From positions 1 to 64,000 of the forward strand of contig JANMMJ010000068.1 in assembly GCA_031373255.1 (NCBI GenBank): 64,000 nt of DNA, in the 5' to 3' direction. The position numbers were made by a program, and so were the translations under genes. Below are positions 26,050 through 33,904 of this stretch, in pieces; the first letter of the stretch is position 1, and every line of letters starts with the position of its first letter. Origin of the DNA: JANMMJ01 sp031373255. GTDB taxonomy: Bacteria; Pseudomonadota; Alphaproteobacteria; Rhizobiales; Aestuariivirgaceae. Under the pieces are notes generated by a model. The model saw nothing but the letters and a program-made list of their open reading frames with translations, did not search any database and was not told the origin of the DNA.

Positions 26050-27105
26050 ATGCTGATCTGGATCCTGTTTGCCTGTCTGACGGCGGCCGCCCTAGCGGGT
26101 GTGTTGTGGCCTGCCTATCGGGGCTCGGCCACACTTGCCACGCGCCGGGACTATGATCGCGCCGTTTTCATGGACCAGCTTTCGGAACTTGACCGCGACC
26201 TTGCCCGCGGCCTCATCGGGCAGCAGGAAGCCGAGGCTGCCAGGAACGAAATTTCCCGCCGTCTGATCGCGGCAGCGGCCGACACCGAACCATCGGCGGT
26301 CACCTCCGGACGTGGTACCGCTCTCCTCGCCGCCGCAATCGCCGTGCCGGTCGTAGCCGGCTTGCTCTATATGCGCACCGGCGCCCCCAATCTGCCGGAT
26401 GTGCCATTGCGCGAACGCATCGCCTTAGCCACCCAAAGCAATGATTTCGTGGCAATGGTTGCACAGGTGGAAAACCACCTGAAACAGAACCCATCAGACG
26501 TTCAGGGATGGCGGGTCATTGCCCCTGCATATAAGCGCATGAACCGCTTTGAAGATGCCGCCCGGGCCTATGAGAGGCTGATCGAGATTGGTGGCGCGAG
26601 CCCCGACGACTATGCCGATCTGGGCGAGATGATCGTCTTTGGCAATGAGGGCATGGTGACGGTGGTTGCCTCCAAGGCCTTTGACGAAGCGCTGAAGCGC
26701 GACAAGGCTCAGCCCAAGGCCCGCTATTATGCGGCATTGGCGCTCAGGCAGGAGGGGAAGGGCAACGAAGCGGTATTAGCCTGGAAAGCACTCCTGGACG
26801 ATTCACCCGCCGATGCACCCTGGCGCGCCATGGTGGACAAAGAGATCGCTGCCGTATCTGCTGAAGCCATGACCCCCGAAGATCGCCAGGCCATGATCCG
26901 CGGTATGGTCGATGGCCTCGAACAGCGCCTAAAGACCGACGGCAGCGATCTTGACGGCTGGCGGAAATTGATCAACGCCCGAAGCGTATTGGGAGAGATG
27001 GAAAAGGCAAAAGCCGCCTACGAGGCAGCGCGCTCCCTGTTCAACGGAAAGCCCGAAGCGCTTGCCTCGCTCGACGAACTGGCACGGAACCTCAACATCC
27101 AATGA
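26050..27105 (+). CDS. ccmI: Cytochrome c maturation protein CcmI (CycH)
   Basis: The 351-residue protein has an N-terminal membrane helix (MLIWILFACLTAAALAGVLW) and the family segment YDRAVFMDQLSELDRDLARG with GQQEAEAARNEISRRL. A second membrane helix is at about residues 92-112, followed by a periplasmic tetratricopeptide domain. CcmI chaperones apocytochrome c to the haem lyase CcmF/CcmH. It starts the rhizobial-type order cycH-J-K-L and overlaps ccmE by 4 bases. Its product is needed for cytochromes such as XoxG. Confidence 0.9.
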   Translation: MLIWILFACLTAAALAGVLWPAYRGSATLATRRDYDRAVFMDQLSELDRDLARGLIGQQEAEAARNEISRRLIAAAADTEPSAVTSGRGTALLAAAIAVPVVAGLLYMRTGAPNLPDVPLRERIALATQSNDFVAMVAQVENHLKQNPSDVQGWRVIAPAYKRMNRFEDAARAYERLIEIGGASPDDYADLGEMIVFGNEGMVTVVASKAFDEALKRDKAQPKARYYAALALRQEGKGNEAVLAWKALLDDSPADAPWRAMVDKEIAAVSAEAMTPEDRQAMIRGMVDGLEQRLKTDGSDLDGWRKLINARSVLGEMEKAKAAYEAARSLFNGKPEALASLDELARNLNIQ

Positions 27106-27545
27106 CCCGGAAGCAAAAGCGCATGTCGATCATCATCGCCGGTGTGGGCGTACTTGCCATCGCCGCCGGATTGGTGCTGTTTGCTTTGCGCGACACAATC
27201 GTGTTTTTCTATACGCCGAGCGAAGTGGCGGAAAAGGGTGTTCAGCCCGGACAGCGCATCAGGCTAGGTGGTCTGGTGGAGGAAAAATCTCTCGTGAGGG
27301 GTGAAGGCAGCACTGTGAAATTTTCCATCACCGATACGGTGAAATCATTGCCGGTGACCTATACCGGCATTCTCCCCGATCTGTTTCGCGAAGGCCAGGG
27401 TGTCGTGGCCGATGGCAAGATCGAGGCTGGCGGCACCTTCACCGCCGATACGGTGCTCGCCAAGCACGACGAAAACTACATGCCCAAGGATGTTGCCGAC
27501 AGGCTGAAGGAAAAGGGCCTCTGGCAGGAGGAAAAGCCCAAATGA
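27102..27545 (+). CDS. ccmE: Haem chaperone CcmE (CycJ)
   Basis: The 147-residue periplasmic chaperone has an N-terminal membrane anchor (residues 9-29). An OB-fold follows, containing RIRLGGLVEEKSLVR and VTYTGILPDLFREGQGVV. The haem-linking histidine His122 and Tyr126 stand in AKHDENYMP, the HxxxY motif. It carries covalently bound haem from CcmC to CcmF. It overlaps both neighbours by 4 bases. Confidence 0.95.
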   Translation: MTRKQKRMSIIIAGVGVLAIAAGLVLFALRDTIVFFYTPSEVAEKGVQPGQRIRLGGLVEEKSLVRGEGSTVKFSITDTVKSLPVTYTGILPDLFREGQGVVADGKIEAGGTFTADTVLAKHDENYMPKDVADRLKEKGLWQEEKPK

Positions 27546-29521
27546 TCGCCGAATTGGGTCATTTTGCCCTCGTTCTTGCTCTCGCCATGGCCATCGTTCA
27601 ATTTGCCTTGCCATTGTACGGCGCGCATCGGAACGACCGTGTACTGATGAATGTGGCAGCGCCCGCCGCCATGGTCCAGTTTACCCTCGTGGCGCTCGCC
27701 TTCGCGGCATTGATGCATGCTTATGTCGTTTCGGATTTCTCGGTCCAGAATGTCTACGAGAACTCCCACTCGGCCAAGCCGCTGCTTTACAAGATATCGG
27801 GCGTATGGGGAAACCATGAAGGCTCCATGGTGCTCTGGGTCCTGATCCTGAGCCTCTTTGGCGCGGCAGTCGCGCTGTTCGGCAACAACTTGCCGCTCGA
27901 ACTCAAATCAAGGGTTCTGGCCGTGCAGGGTTCGATCGGGCTCGCCTTCCTGTTGTTCGTCGTGCTGACGTCCAATCCGTTTATCCGCCTCGATCCGCCG
28001 CCCATCGAGGGCAACGGCCTAAATCCCATTCTGCAGGACCCGGCCTTGGCCTTCCACCCGCCATTTCTTTACACCGGCTATGTCGGACTATCGGTTGCGT
28101 TCTCCTTTTCAGTCGCGGCCCTGATCGAAGGTAAGGTTGACGCGGCCTGGGCCCGCTGGGTGAGGCCCTGGACATTGCTGGCCTGGATGTTTCTGACAGT
28201 CGGCATCGCCATGGGCTCGTGGTGGGCCTACTACGAACTTGGCTGGGGCGGCTGGTGGTTCTGGGATCCGGTCGAGAATGCGTCCTTCATGCCATGGCTG
28301 GTCGCGACGGCACTGATTCATACGGCCATTGTGGTGGAAAAGCGCAATGCCCTCAAATTGTGGACGATCCTGCTGTCGATCCTCGCATTCTCGCTGTCTC
28401 TGGTGGGAACCTTCCTGGTGCGTTCAGGCGTTCTCACCTCCGTCCACGCCTTCGCCGTCGATCCGGAGCGCGGCGTTTTTATCCTTGGCATTCTGTGCAT
28501 TTTCATTGGCGGCGCACTGACGCTGTTTGCCATCAGGGCACCCGTATTGCGAGCAGGCGGCTTGTTTGCGCCGATCAGCCGGGAAGGCGCGCTGGTAGTC
28601 AACAATCTGCTGCTCTGCGCGGCCTGTGCCGCTGTCTTTATTGGTACGCTCTATCCGCTTGGCCTCGAATCCCTGACCGGTGACAAGATTTCCGTAGGTC
28701 CGCCGTTCTTCAATCTGACATTTGGTCCGATCATTCTGCCCTTGCTCATGCTGGTACCTGTCGGACCGTTTCTGACGTGGAAACGTGCCGATCTGTCCAG
28801 CGCGCTGCAGCGCCTGTGGGCGGCCGCGGCCCTGGCCTTGCTGGGCGGCATTGCAGTTTTGGCAGTTCATCAGCGTGGCCCCTGGCTGGCGCCAGTCGGC
28901 ATTGCACTCGGCCTCTGGCTGCTCCTCGGCAGCCTGGCGGAGTTCGCCCAGAAGCTTCAGCTCTCCCGCACATCCTGGAGCAGCAGCTGGTCGCGTTTGA
29001 CCGGGCTGCCGGGCTCATCCATTGGCATGACCTTGGCGCATGCTGGTTTGGGCATCGCAGTGATGGGAATCGTTGCGATAACGGCCTGGAAGGAAGAACA
29101 CATCGTCGTCCTGAAACCGGGCGAGAACATTTCAGTCGCAGGCTATGAAGTGACGTTCACCGGCGAAACGCCGCTGACTGGCGCCAACTATACCGGCAGC
29201 ACCGGCGCGTTTCAGGTAACCCGCAACGGTGCACAGGTGACAAAGCTCGTCTCGGAGAAGCGCATTTTCCAGCCAGGTGGCATGAACACCACCGAGGTCG
29301 GATTGCACCAGACCATCATGGGCGATCTTTATGTCGTCATGGGCGACCGGATGAACGACGGCGGCCGCGCCATGCGCATGTACTTCAATCCGCTTGTTTC
29401 ACTCATCTGGCTCGGCGCCGTCATCATGTTTGCGGGTGGCATTCTCTCGTTGTCGGACCGCCGCTACAGGATCGGAGCACCAAAGCCTTCGCTACGGCGG
29501 ACGATTGCACCGGCGGAGTGA
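27542..29521 (+). CDS. ccmF: Cytochrome c haem lyase subunit CcmF (CycK)
   Basis: The 659-residue polytopic membrane protein carries the WWD haem-handling motif (GWGGWWFWDPVENASFMPW). About 14-15 hydrophobic segments are visible, with conserved periplasmic His residues (NSHSAKPLLYKISGVWGNHE). It joins haem to apocytochrome c in complex with CcmH and CcmI. Length and order are normal. The next gene begins 1 base after its stop. Confidence 0.95.
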   Translation: MIAELGHFALVLALAMAIVQFALPLYGAHRNDRVLMNVAAPAAMVQFTLVALAFAALMHAYVVSDFSVQNVYENSHSAKPLLYKISGVWGNHEGSMVLWVLILSLFGAAVALFGNNLPLELKSRVLAVQGSIGLAFLLFVVLTSNPFIRLDPPPIEGNGLNPILQDPALAFHPPFLYTGYVGLSVAFSFSVAALIEGKVDAAWARWVRPWTLLAWMFLTVGIAMGSWWAYYELGWGGWWFWDPVENASFMPWLVATALIHTAIVVEKRNALKLWTILLSILAFSLSLVGTFLVRSGVLTSVHAFAVDPERGVFILGILCIFIGGALTLFAIRAPVLRAGGLFAPISREGALVVNNLLLCAACAAVFIGTLYPLGLESLTGDKISVGPPFFNLTFGPIILPLLMLVPVGPFLTWKRADLSSALQRLWAAAALALLGGIAVLAVHQRGPWLAPVGIALGLWLLLGSLAEFAQKLQLSRTSWSSSWSRLTGLPGSSIGMTLAHAGLGIAVMGIVAITAWKEEHIVVLKPGENISVAGYEVTFTGETPLTGANYTGSTGAFQVTRNGAQVTKLVSEKRIFQPGGMNTTEVGLHQTIMGDLYVVMGDRMNDGGRAMRMYFNPLVSLIWLGAVIMFAGGILSLSDRRYRIGAPKPSLRRTIAPAE

Positions 29522-29522
29522 C

Positions 29523-29975
29523 ATGATGCGCTTACTGATCCTGCTCGTTGCGATCCTGCTGGCCGTTCCGGCCGTGGCCGTCCAGCCCGACGAAATTCTG
29601 AAAGACCCGATGCTGGAATCGCGCGCCCGCGCACTTTCGGCTGAATTGCGCTGCCTGGTTTGCCAGAATCAGTCGATTGACGATTCTGATGCACCGCTCG
29701 CCAGGGATTTGCGCATAATGATCCGGGAGCACCTTGTCGCAAAGGAAACCGACCAACAGATCATGGATTTTGTCGTCAGCCGCTATGGCGAATACGTGCT
29801 GCTCAAACCGCGTCTGACCGGCAGCACGTTACTGCTCTGGGGCAGTCCATTTGCGATTCTGCTGATTGCAGGATTTGCTCTCTGGTGGCGCAGGGCACCG
29901 AACGCCGCCACCGAAAAGCCGTTAACTGAAGCAGAGAGGGCGGAATTGCGGCGCGCCATGACCCCGGAAGCCTGA
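29523..29975 (+). CDS. ccmH: Cytochrome c maturation protein CcmH (CycL)
   Basis: The 150-residue protein has a signal sequence (residues 1-19) and the redox motif Cys44-Leu-Val-Cys47 in LRCLVCQNQSIDDSDA. One C-terminal membrane helix follows (LLLWGSPFAILLIAGFALWW). It reduces or positions the apocytochrome CXXCH thiols. The start at 29523 follows the ccmF stop by 1 base; an in-frame start at 29394 lies inside ccmF and is not needed. It ends the ccm operon. Confidence 0.93.
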   Translation: MMRLLILLVAILLAVPAVAVQPDEILKDPMLESRARALSAELRCLVCQNQSIDDSDAPLARDLRIMIREHLVAKETDQQIMDFVVSRYGEYVLLKPRLTGSTLLLWGSPFAILLIAGFALWWRRAPNAATEKPLTEAERAELRRAMTPEA

Positions 29976-30088
29976 TCGAACACAATCCTGCCGCAAGGCC
30001 TACAGCAATTTCATCTGACTGAAATAGTGCGGTAAGCTCGGAACGCCTATCTTCTGTGTCACTGAATTGACCCATGAAGGAGAATTCC

Positions 30089-31570
30089 ATGCAATTGCAA
30101 CTCAAAAGGTCTTCGAGCCGCATCCTCGGAATGGTGACCGCGGGTCTGCTCGCGGCGACGGCCCTGACCACCACGGCGGTGATCGTGCAGGTGGCGCCAT
30201 TGCAGGCCCAGACGCAGACCGTCTATGACCCAGCCAAGGGCTTTGCCGAGCTTGCCCAGCAGGTGATGCCGGCGGTCGTTAATGTCCAGGTCAAGTTTGC
30301 CAACACGGCGCAGAACGAAGCCAGCCCGCAACTTCCCCCCCAGTTCCGCGACCTGCCGCAGGACAGCCCCTTCCGCGATTTCTTCGAGCAGTTCCAGAAA
30401 GGCATGCCCGAGCAGCGCCAGGCACCGCGCGGCGGCATGGCGCAAGGATCCGGCTTCATCATTTCGGCTGACGGCTATGCCGTGACCAACAACCACGTGG
30501 TCAGTAACGCGGACGAAGTGACCGTCACCGACAAGGATGGGGTCGAGTACAAGGCAGACGTCATCGGAACCGATCCCAAGACCGATCTGGCGCTGATCAA
30601 GATCAAGAGCGACAAGAATTTTGCTTTCGTGCCTTTTGCCAGTGAAAAGCCACGCGTCGGTGACTGGGTCATGGCGGTTGGCAATCCCTTCGGTCTTGGC
30701 GGCAGCGTCACCACCGGAATTGTCTCGGCCCTTGGCCGCGATATTGGCTCCGGCCCCTATGATGATTTCATGCAGATCGACGCCTCGATCAATCACGGCA
30801 ACTCCGGCGGTCCGGCCTTCAACATGAAGGGCGAGGTAATCGGCGTGAACACCGCGATCTATTCGCCGTCAGGGGGATCGGTTGGCATCGGCTTTGCCAT
30901 TCCGGCGGCGATGACCCAGGATGTCGTCGAAAGTCTCAAGAGCGAAGGCTCGGTGACCCGCGGCTGGCTTGGCGTGCAGATCCAGCCAGTGACGGAGGAT
31001 GTTGCAGAAAGCCTGAAGGTGGCTGCGGGCAAGGGTGCCCTGGTGGCCGATGTCACCGAAGGCTCTCCAGCCCTGGATGCCGGGATCAAGACGGGTGACA
31101 CCATTCTCAAAGTGAATGGCCAGGACGTCGACAATCCACGCGATCTCGCCCGTACTGTTGCCACGTTTAAGCCCGGCGAATCAGTTCCGATGGAAATCAT
31201 CCGGAACGGCAAGCCGATGACCATTGACGTGAAGATCGGCAAGATGCCGGGCGACAAGACCGCTGCCGCCAACCCCGAGCAGGCTGCTCCGGCCAATACC
31301 GGGCTGCCTGAACTGGGCCTCCGTCTTGAAACCGCCGAGGATGGTGCGGGAGTAAGGGTGGTTGAGGTCAAGCCGGATAGTGCCGCTGACAGCCAGGGCA
31401 TACGTGCTGGCGACGTTATTGTCGAAGTCGCAGGCACCCAGGTGAACCGCCCGTCGGATGTGAAAGACAAGCTCGCAGCCGCCGTACTGGAAAAGCAGAA
31501 GAAGGTTCTTTTGCTAGTCCGCTCGGGCGACAGCCAGCGCTTTGTGGCCCTCGATATCAACAAGGGCTGA
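30089..31570 (+). CDS. degP: DegP/HtrA-family periplasmic serine protease
   Basis: The 493-residue protein has a signal peptide ending near PLQAQ. The trypsin-like domain carries the catalytic triad His136 (TNNHVV), Asp166 (KTDLALIKI) and Ser239 (NHGNSGGPAF). Two PDZ domains follow (GWLGVQIQPV from about residue 292; LGLRLETAEDGAGVRVVEV from about 412). It degrades or refolds damaged envelope proteins. An aaggag Shine-Dalgarno fixes the start at the ATG at 30089 rather than 30074. The position between ccmH and a two-component pair is conserved in rhizobia. Confidence 0.93.
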   Translation: MQLQLKRSSSRILGMVTAGLLAATALTTTAVIVQVAPLQAQTQTVYDPAKGFAELAQQVMPAVVNVQVKFANTAQNEASPQLPPQFRDLPQDSPFRDFFEQFQKGMPEQRQAPRGGMAQGSGFIISADGYAVTNNHVVSNADEVTVTDKDGVEYKADVIGTDPKTDLALIKIKSDKNFAFVPFASEKPRVGDWVMAVGNPFGLGGSVTTGIVSALGRDIGSGPYDDFMQIDASINHGNSGGPAFNMKGEVIGVNTAIYSPSGGSVGIGFAIPAAMTQDVVESLKSEGSVTRGWLGVQIQPVTEDVAESLKVAAGKGALVADVTEGSPALDAGIKTGDTILKVNGQDVDNPRDLARTVATFKPGESVPMEIIRNGKPMTIDVKIGKMPGDKTAAANPEQAAPANTGLPELGLRLETAEDGAGVRVVEVKPDSAADSQGIRAGDVIVEVAGTQVNRPSDVKDKLAAAVLEKQKKVLLLVRSGDSQRFVALDINKG

Positions 31571-31647
31571 CCCGAAAGCACCTGTGTGCTGAAAAGCGCT
31601 GCGCCTGGTTCCCCCTCCACCCCACCCCTGGCGTAGCGCCTCACTCT

Positions 31648-31688
31648 GGAGGCCGGTTTCTGCCTCGCCGGCAGGCCGGCCTCCTTTT
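31648..31688 (+). terminator. Rho-independent terminator after degP
   Basis: The outer arms GGAGGCCGG (31648-31656) and CCGGCCTCC (31676-31684) pair perfectly, with an inner CTGCC/GGCAG pairing, and TTTT follows. It lies 77 bases after the degP stop and 98 bases before the regulator start. The two-component pair is therefore likely to have its own promoter or depend on readthrough. Confidence 0.8.
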
Positions 31689-31786
31689 CTGAAACCTTCG
31701 TTTCCTTTGTCTCGGAGGAGAAAATCGTGCAAACATCCAGCGTGAATGACGCCCATTCGCTTCCAGACCGGCAGCCTTCGGAGACC

Positions 31787-32461
31787 ATGCGTATTCTGAT
31801 TATTGAAGATGATCGCGATGCCGCTCAGTGGCTGGTCAAGGGTCTCGCCGAAAGCGGTCATGTTGCAGATCTCGCACTCGATGGCGAAGAGGGTCTGGCA
31901 CTCGCCCGCGAGGGCGTTCACGACGTCCTGATCGTCGACCGCATGCTCCCAAGACTCGACGGCTTGAGCATGCTGCGAAAGCTGCGCGGAGAGGGACTGA
32001 CGATTCCCGCCCTGATCCTGAGTGCGCTCGGCGATGTCGATGAACGGGTCAAGGGGCTCAGGGCAGGGGGCGACGATTATCTTGCCAAGCCTTATGCATT
32101 TGCCGAACTTCTCGCCCGCATCGAAGGCCTTGGCCGGCGCAAACCCTCCGAACTTGCACAGACGAGGCTAAAGGCCTGCGATCTTGAAATCGATCTTCTG
32201 ACCCGCAGCGTCAGCCGCGCCGGCCAGAATATTCCCCTCCAGCCCCGCGAATTCAAGCTGCTGGAGTATCTCATGCGCAATGCCGGCAACATCGTCACGC
32301 GTACCATGCTTCTCGAAAATGTCTGGGACTATCATTTCGATCCCCAGACCAATGTCATTGACGTGCATGTCTCGCGGTTGCGATCGAAGATCGACAAGGG
32401 CTTCGACGAACCAATCCTGCAGACCGTGCGCGGAGCCGGGTACATGATACGTGTTCATTAA
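31787..32461 (+). CDS. OmpR-family response regulator downstream of degP
   Basis: The 224-residue regulator has a receiver domain (MRILIIEDDRDAAQW; phosphoacceptor Asp51 in LIVDRMLPRLDG; YLAKPYAFAELLAR) and an OmpR-type winged helix (LQPREFKLLEYLMRNAGNIV, NVIDVHVSRLRSKIDKG). It resembles CopR/QseB-like regulators. I start at the ATG at 31787, preceded by cggag, rather than a GTG 20 codons upstream. It overlaps its kinase gene by 11 bases. Next to degP, an envelope-stress role is a reasonable inference. Confidence 0.87.
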   Translation: MRILIIEDDRDAAQWLVKGLAESGHVADLALDGEEGLALAREGVHDVLIVDRMLPRLDGLSMLRKLRGEGLTIPALILSALGDVDERVKGLRAGGDDYLAKPYAFAELLARIEGLGRRKPSELAQTRLKACDLEIDLLTRSVSRAGQNIPLQPREFKLLEYLMRNAGNIVTRTMLLENVWDYHFDPQTNVIDVHVSRLRSKIDKGFDEPILQTVRGAGYMIRVH

Positions 32462-33860
32462 CGCAAAGCTGATCCGAACCTCAACTTTCAGGCTTGTCGC
32501 GTTATACCTCATTCTGTTTGCACTCTCGGTGGCCGCACTCCTCGGCTATATTTATTACAGCACGGTCGTTCTTCTCGAACGCCAGACCGACGATACAATT
32601 CGCACCGAAGTCCAGGCTTTGGCCGACCAGTATTTTCAACGCGGACTAGGCGGTGTGCTGCAGACCGTGCGCAACCGCAGCGCCAGCGAAAACGGCGCGG
32701 TTTACCTGCTGGCCGACGCCGGCGAGCGGAGAATTGCGGGAAATCTCAACAAGTTACCGGAAGTCGCCGAATCCACGGAAGATCCGGCATCCCAGGATGG
32801 AAGCTGGATAGAATTCGCCTACGACGTCAACCGCGACGGCATCGACGAATCCCATCGCGCCCGGGCCTACCACGCTGAACTGGCGGCAGGCTTCGTGCTG
32901 GTCGTCGGCCGCGATATCGAGGAATTGCGGCAGTTCGGCGCCATCATTCGCAACACGCTGTTCTGGTCGTTGGGCATTGCACTCGTGCTCGGCCTGGGTG
33001 GCGGCCTGCTGATGAGCCGCAACTTCCTGCACCGGATCGATTCCATTACTGACGCCAGCCGCTCCATCATGGCTGGCGACCTTTCCGAGCGCATGCCTGT
33101 ATCGGGCACCGGCGATGAACTTGATCGTCTGGCTATTTCGCTCAACGAAATGCTGGCCCAGATCGAGCGGCTCATGGTGGGCATGAAGGAAGTGTCTGGT
33201 AATGTTGCTCATGATCTCCGCACCCCGCTGACCAGGTTGAGAGCCCGCGTCGAATCCGCCCTGCGTACCGGCGGCGAGGAAGAACATCGTGAGGCGCTCC
33301 TCCGAACTCTGGAAGAGTCCGATCGTTTGCTGCAAACCTTCAACGCGCTTTTGTCGATTGCACAGGCCGAGTCGGGTCAGTCGCGCGAGGGGCTTTTGCC
33401 GGTCGACCTCAAGGCAATATTGGGAGAAGTGGCCGAACTCTATGAACCGCTGGTCGAGGAGCAGGGCGGTGACCTTGAGGTAGCGCTTGCCGGCGGTCTC
33501 ACCGTGCGCGGTGACCGGCAGCTATTGGCGCAGGCGGTGAGCAATCTTCTCGACAATGCCATGAAATATGGCTCGGCAAGTGAGGGGACCGCGCCCCACA
33601 TCAGGCTGTCCGGTGAGGTCGAGGGCAACGACATCCGCATTTCGATTGCCGACCGGGGGCCGGGCGTTGCCGAAGTCGATCGCGAACGGGTGGTCAAGCG
33701 TTTCGTCCGCCTTGACGACAGCCGCACGCGCGAAGGCAACGGCCTCGGTCTCAGCCTCGTATCGGGCGTGATGACGCTGCATGGCGGCAAGCTCATTCTT
33801 GAGGACAATGCGCCGGGCCTGAAGGCGACCCTTGTCATGCCGCGCTACGAGGCCGCCTGA
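32451..33860 (+). CDS. Sensor histidine kinase paired with the degP-linked regulator
   Basis: The 469-residue kinase has membrane helices at residues 13-35 and about 166-190, and a periplasmic sensor domain of about 125 residues between them. A HAMP domain (HRIDSITDASRSIMAGDLSE) follows. The phosphoacceptor is His254 in GNVAHDLRTPLTRLRARVE, and the HATPase shows NLLDNAMKYG, DRGPGV and GNGLGLSLV. It starts with GTG at 32451, overlapping the regulator gene. The signal is not deducible from the sequence. Confidence 0.87.
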   Translation: MFINAKLIRTSTFRLVALYLILFALSVAALLGYIYYSTVVLLERQTDDTIRTEVQALADQYFQRGLGGVLQTVRNRSASENGAVYLLADAGERRIAGNLNKLPEVAESTEDPASQDGSWIEFAYDVNRDGIDESHRARAYHAELAAGFVLVVGRDIEELRQFGAIIRNTLFWSLGIALVLGLGGGLLMSRNFLHRIDSITDASRSIMAGDLSERMPVSGTGDELDRLAISLNEMLAQIERLMVGMKEVSGNVAHDLRTPLTRLRARVESALRTGGEEEHREALLRTLEESDRLLQTFNALLSIAQAESGQSREGLLPVDLKAILGEVAELYEPLVEEQGGDLEVALAGGLTVRGDRQLLAQAVSNLLDNAMKYGSASEGTAPHIRLSGEVEGNDIRISIADRGPGVAEVDRERVVKRFVRLDDSRTREGNGLGLSLVSGVMTLHGGKLILEDNAPGLKATLVMPRYEAA

Positions 33861-33904
33861 AAGCCCCTTTTGCCGGGTCGCCCGAGTATGCTCTAACCGC
33901 ACGC

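Noticed and set aside
29980..30088. Extracytoplasmic-sigma promoter before degP (a GGAAC near 30038)
   Set aside because: No convincing -10 partner at the usual spacing follows the GGAAC, so I do not call it.
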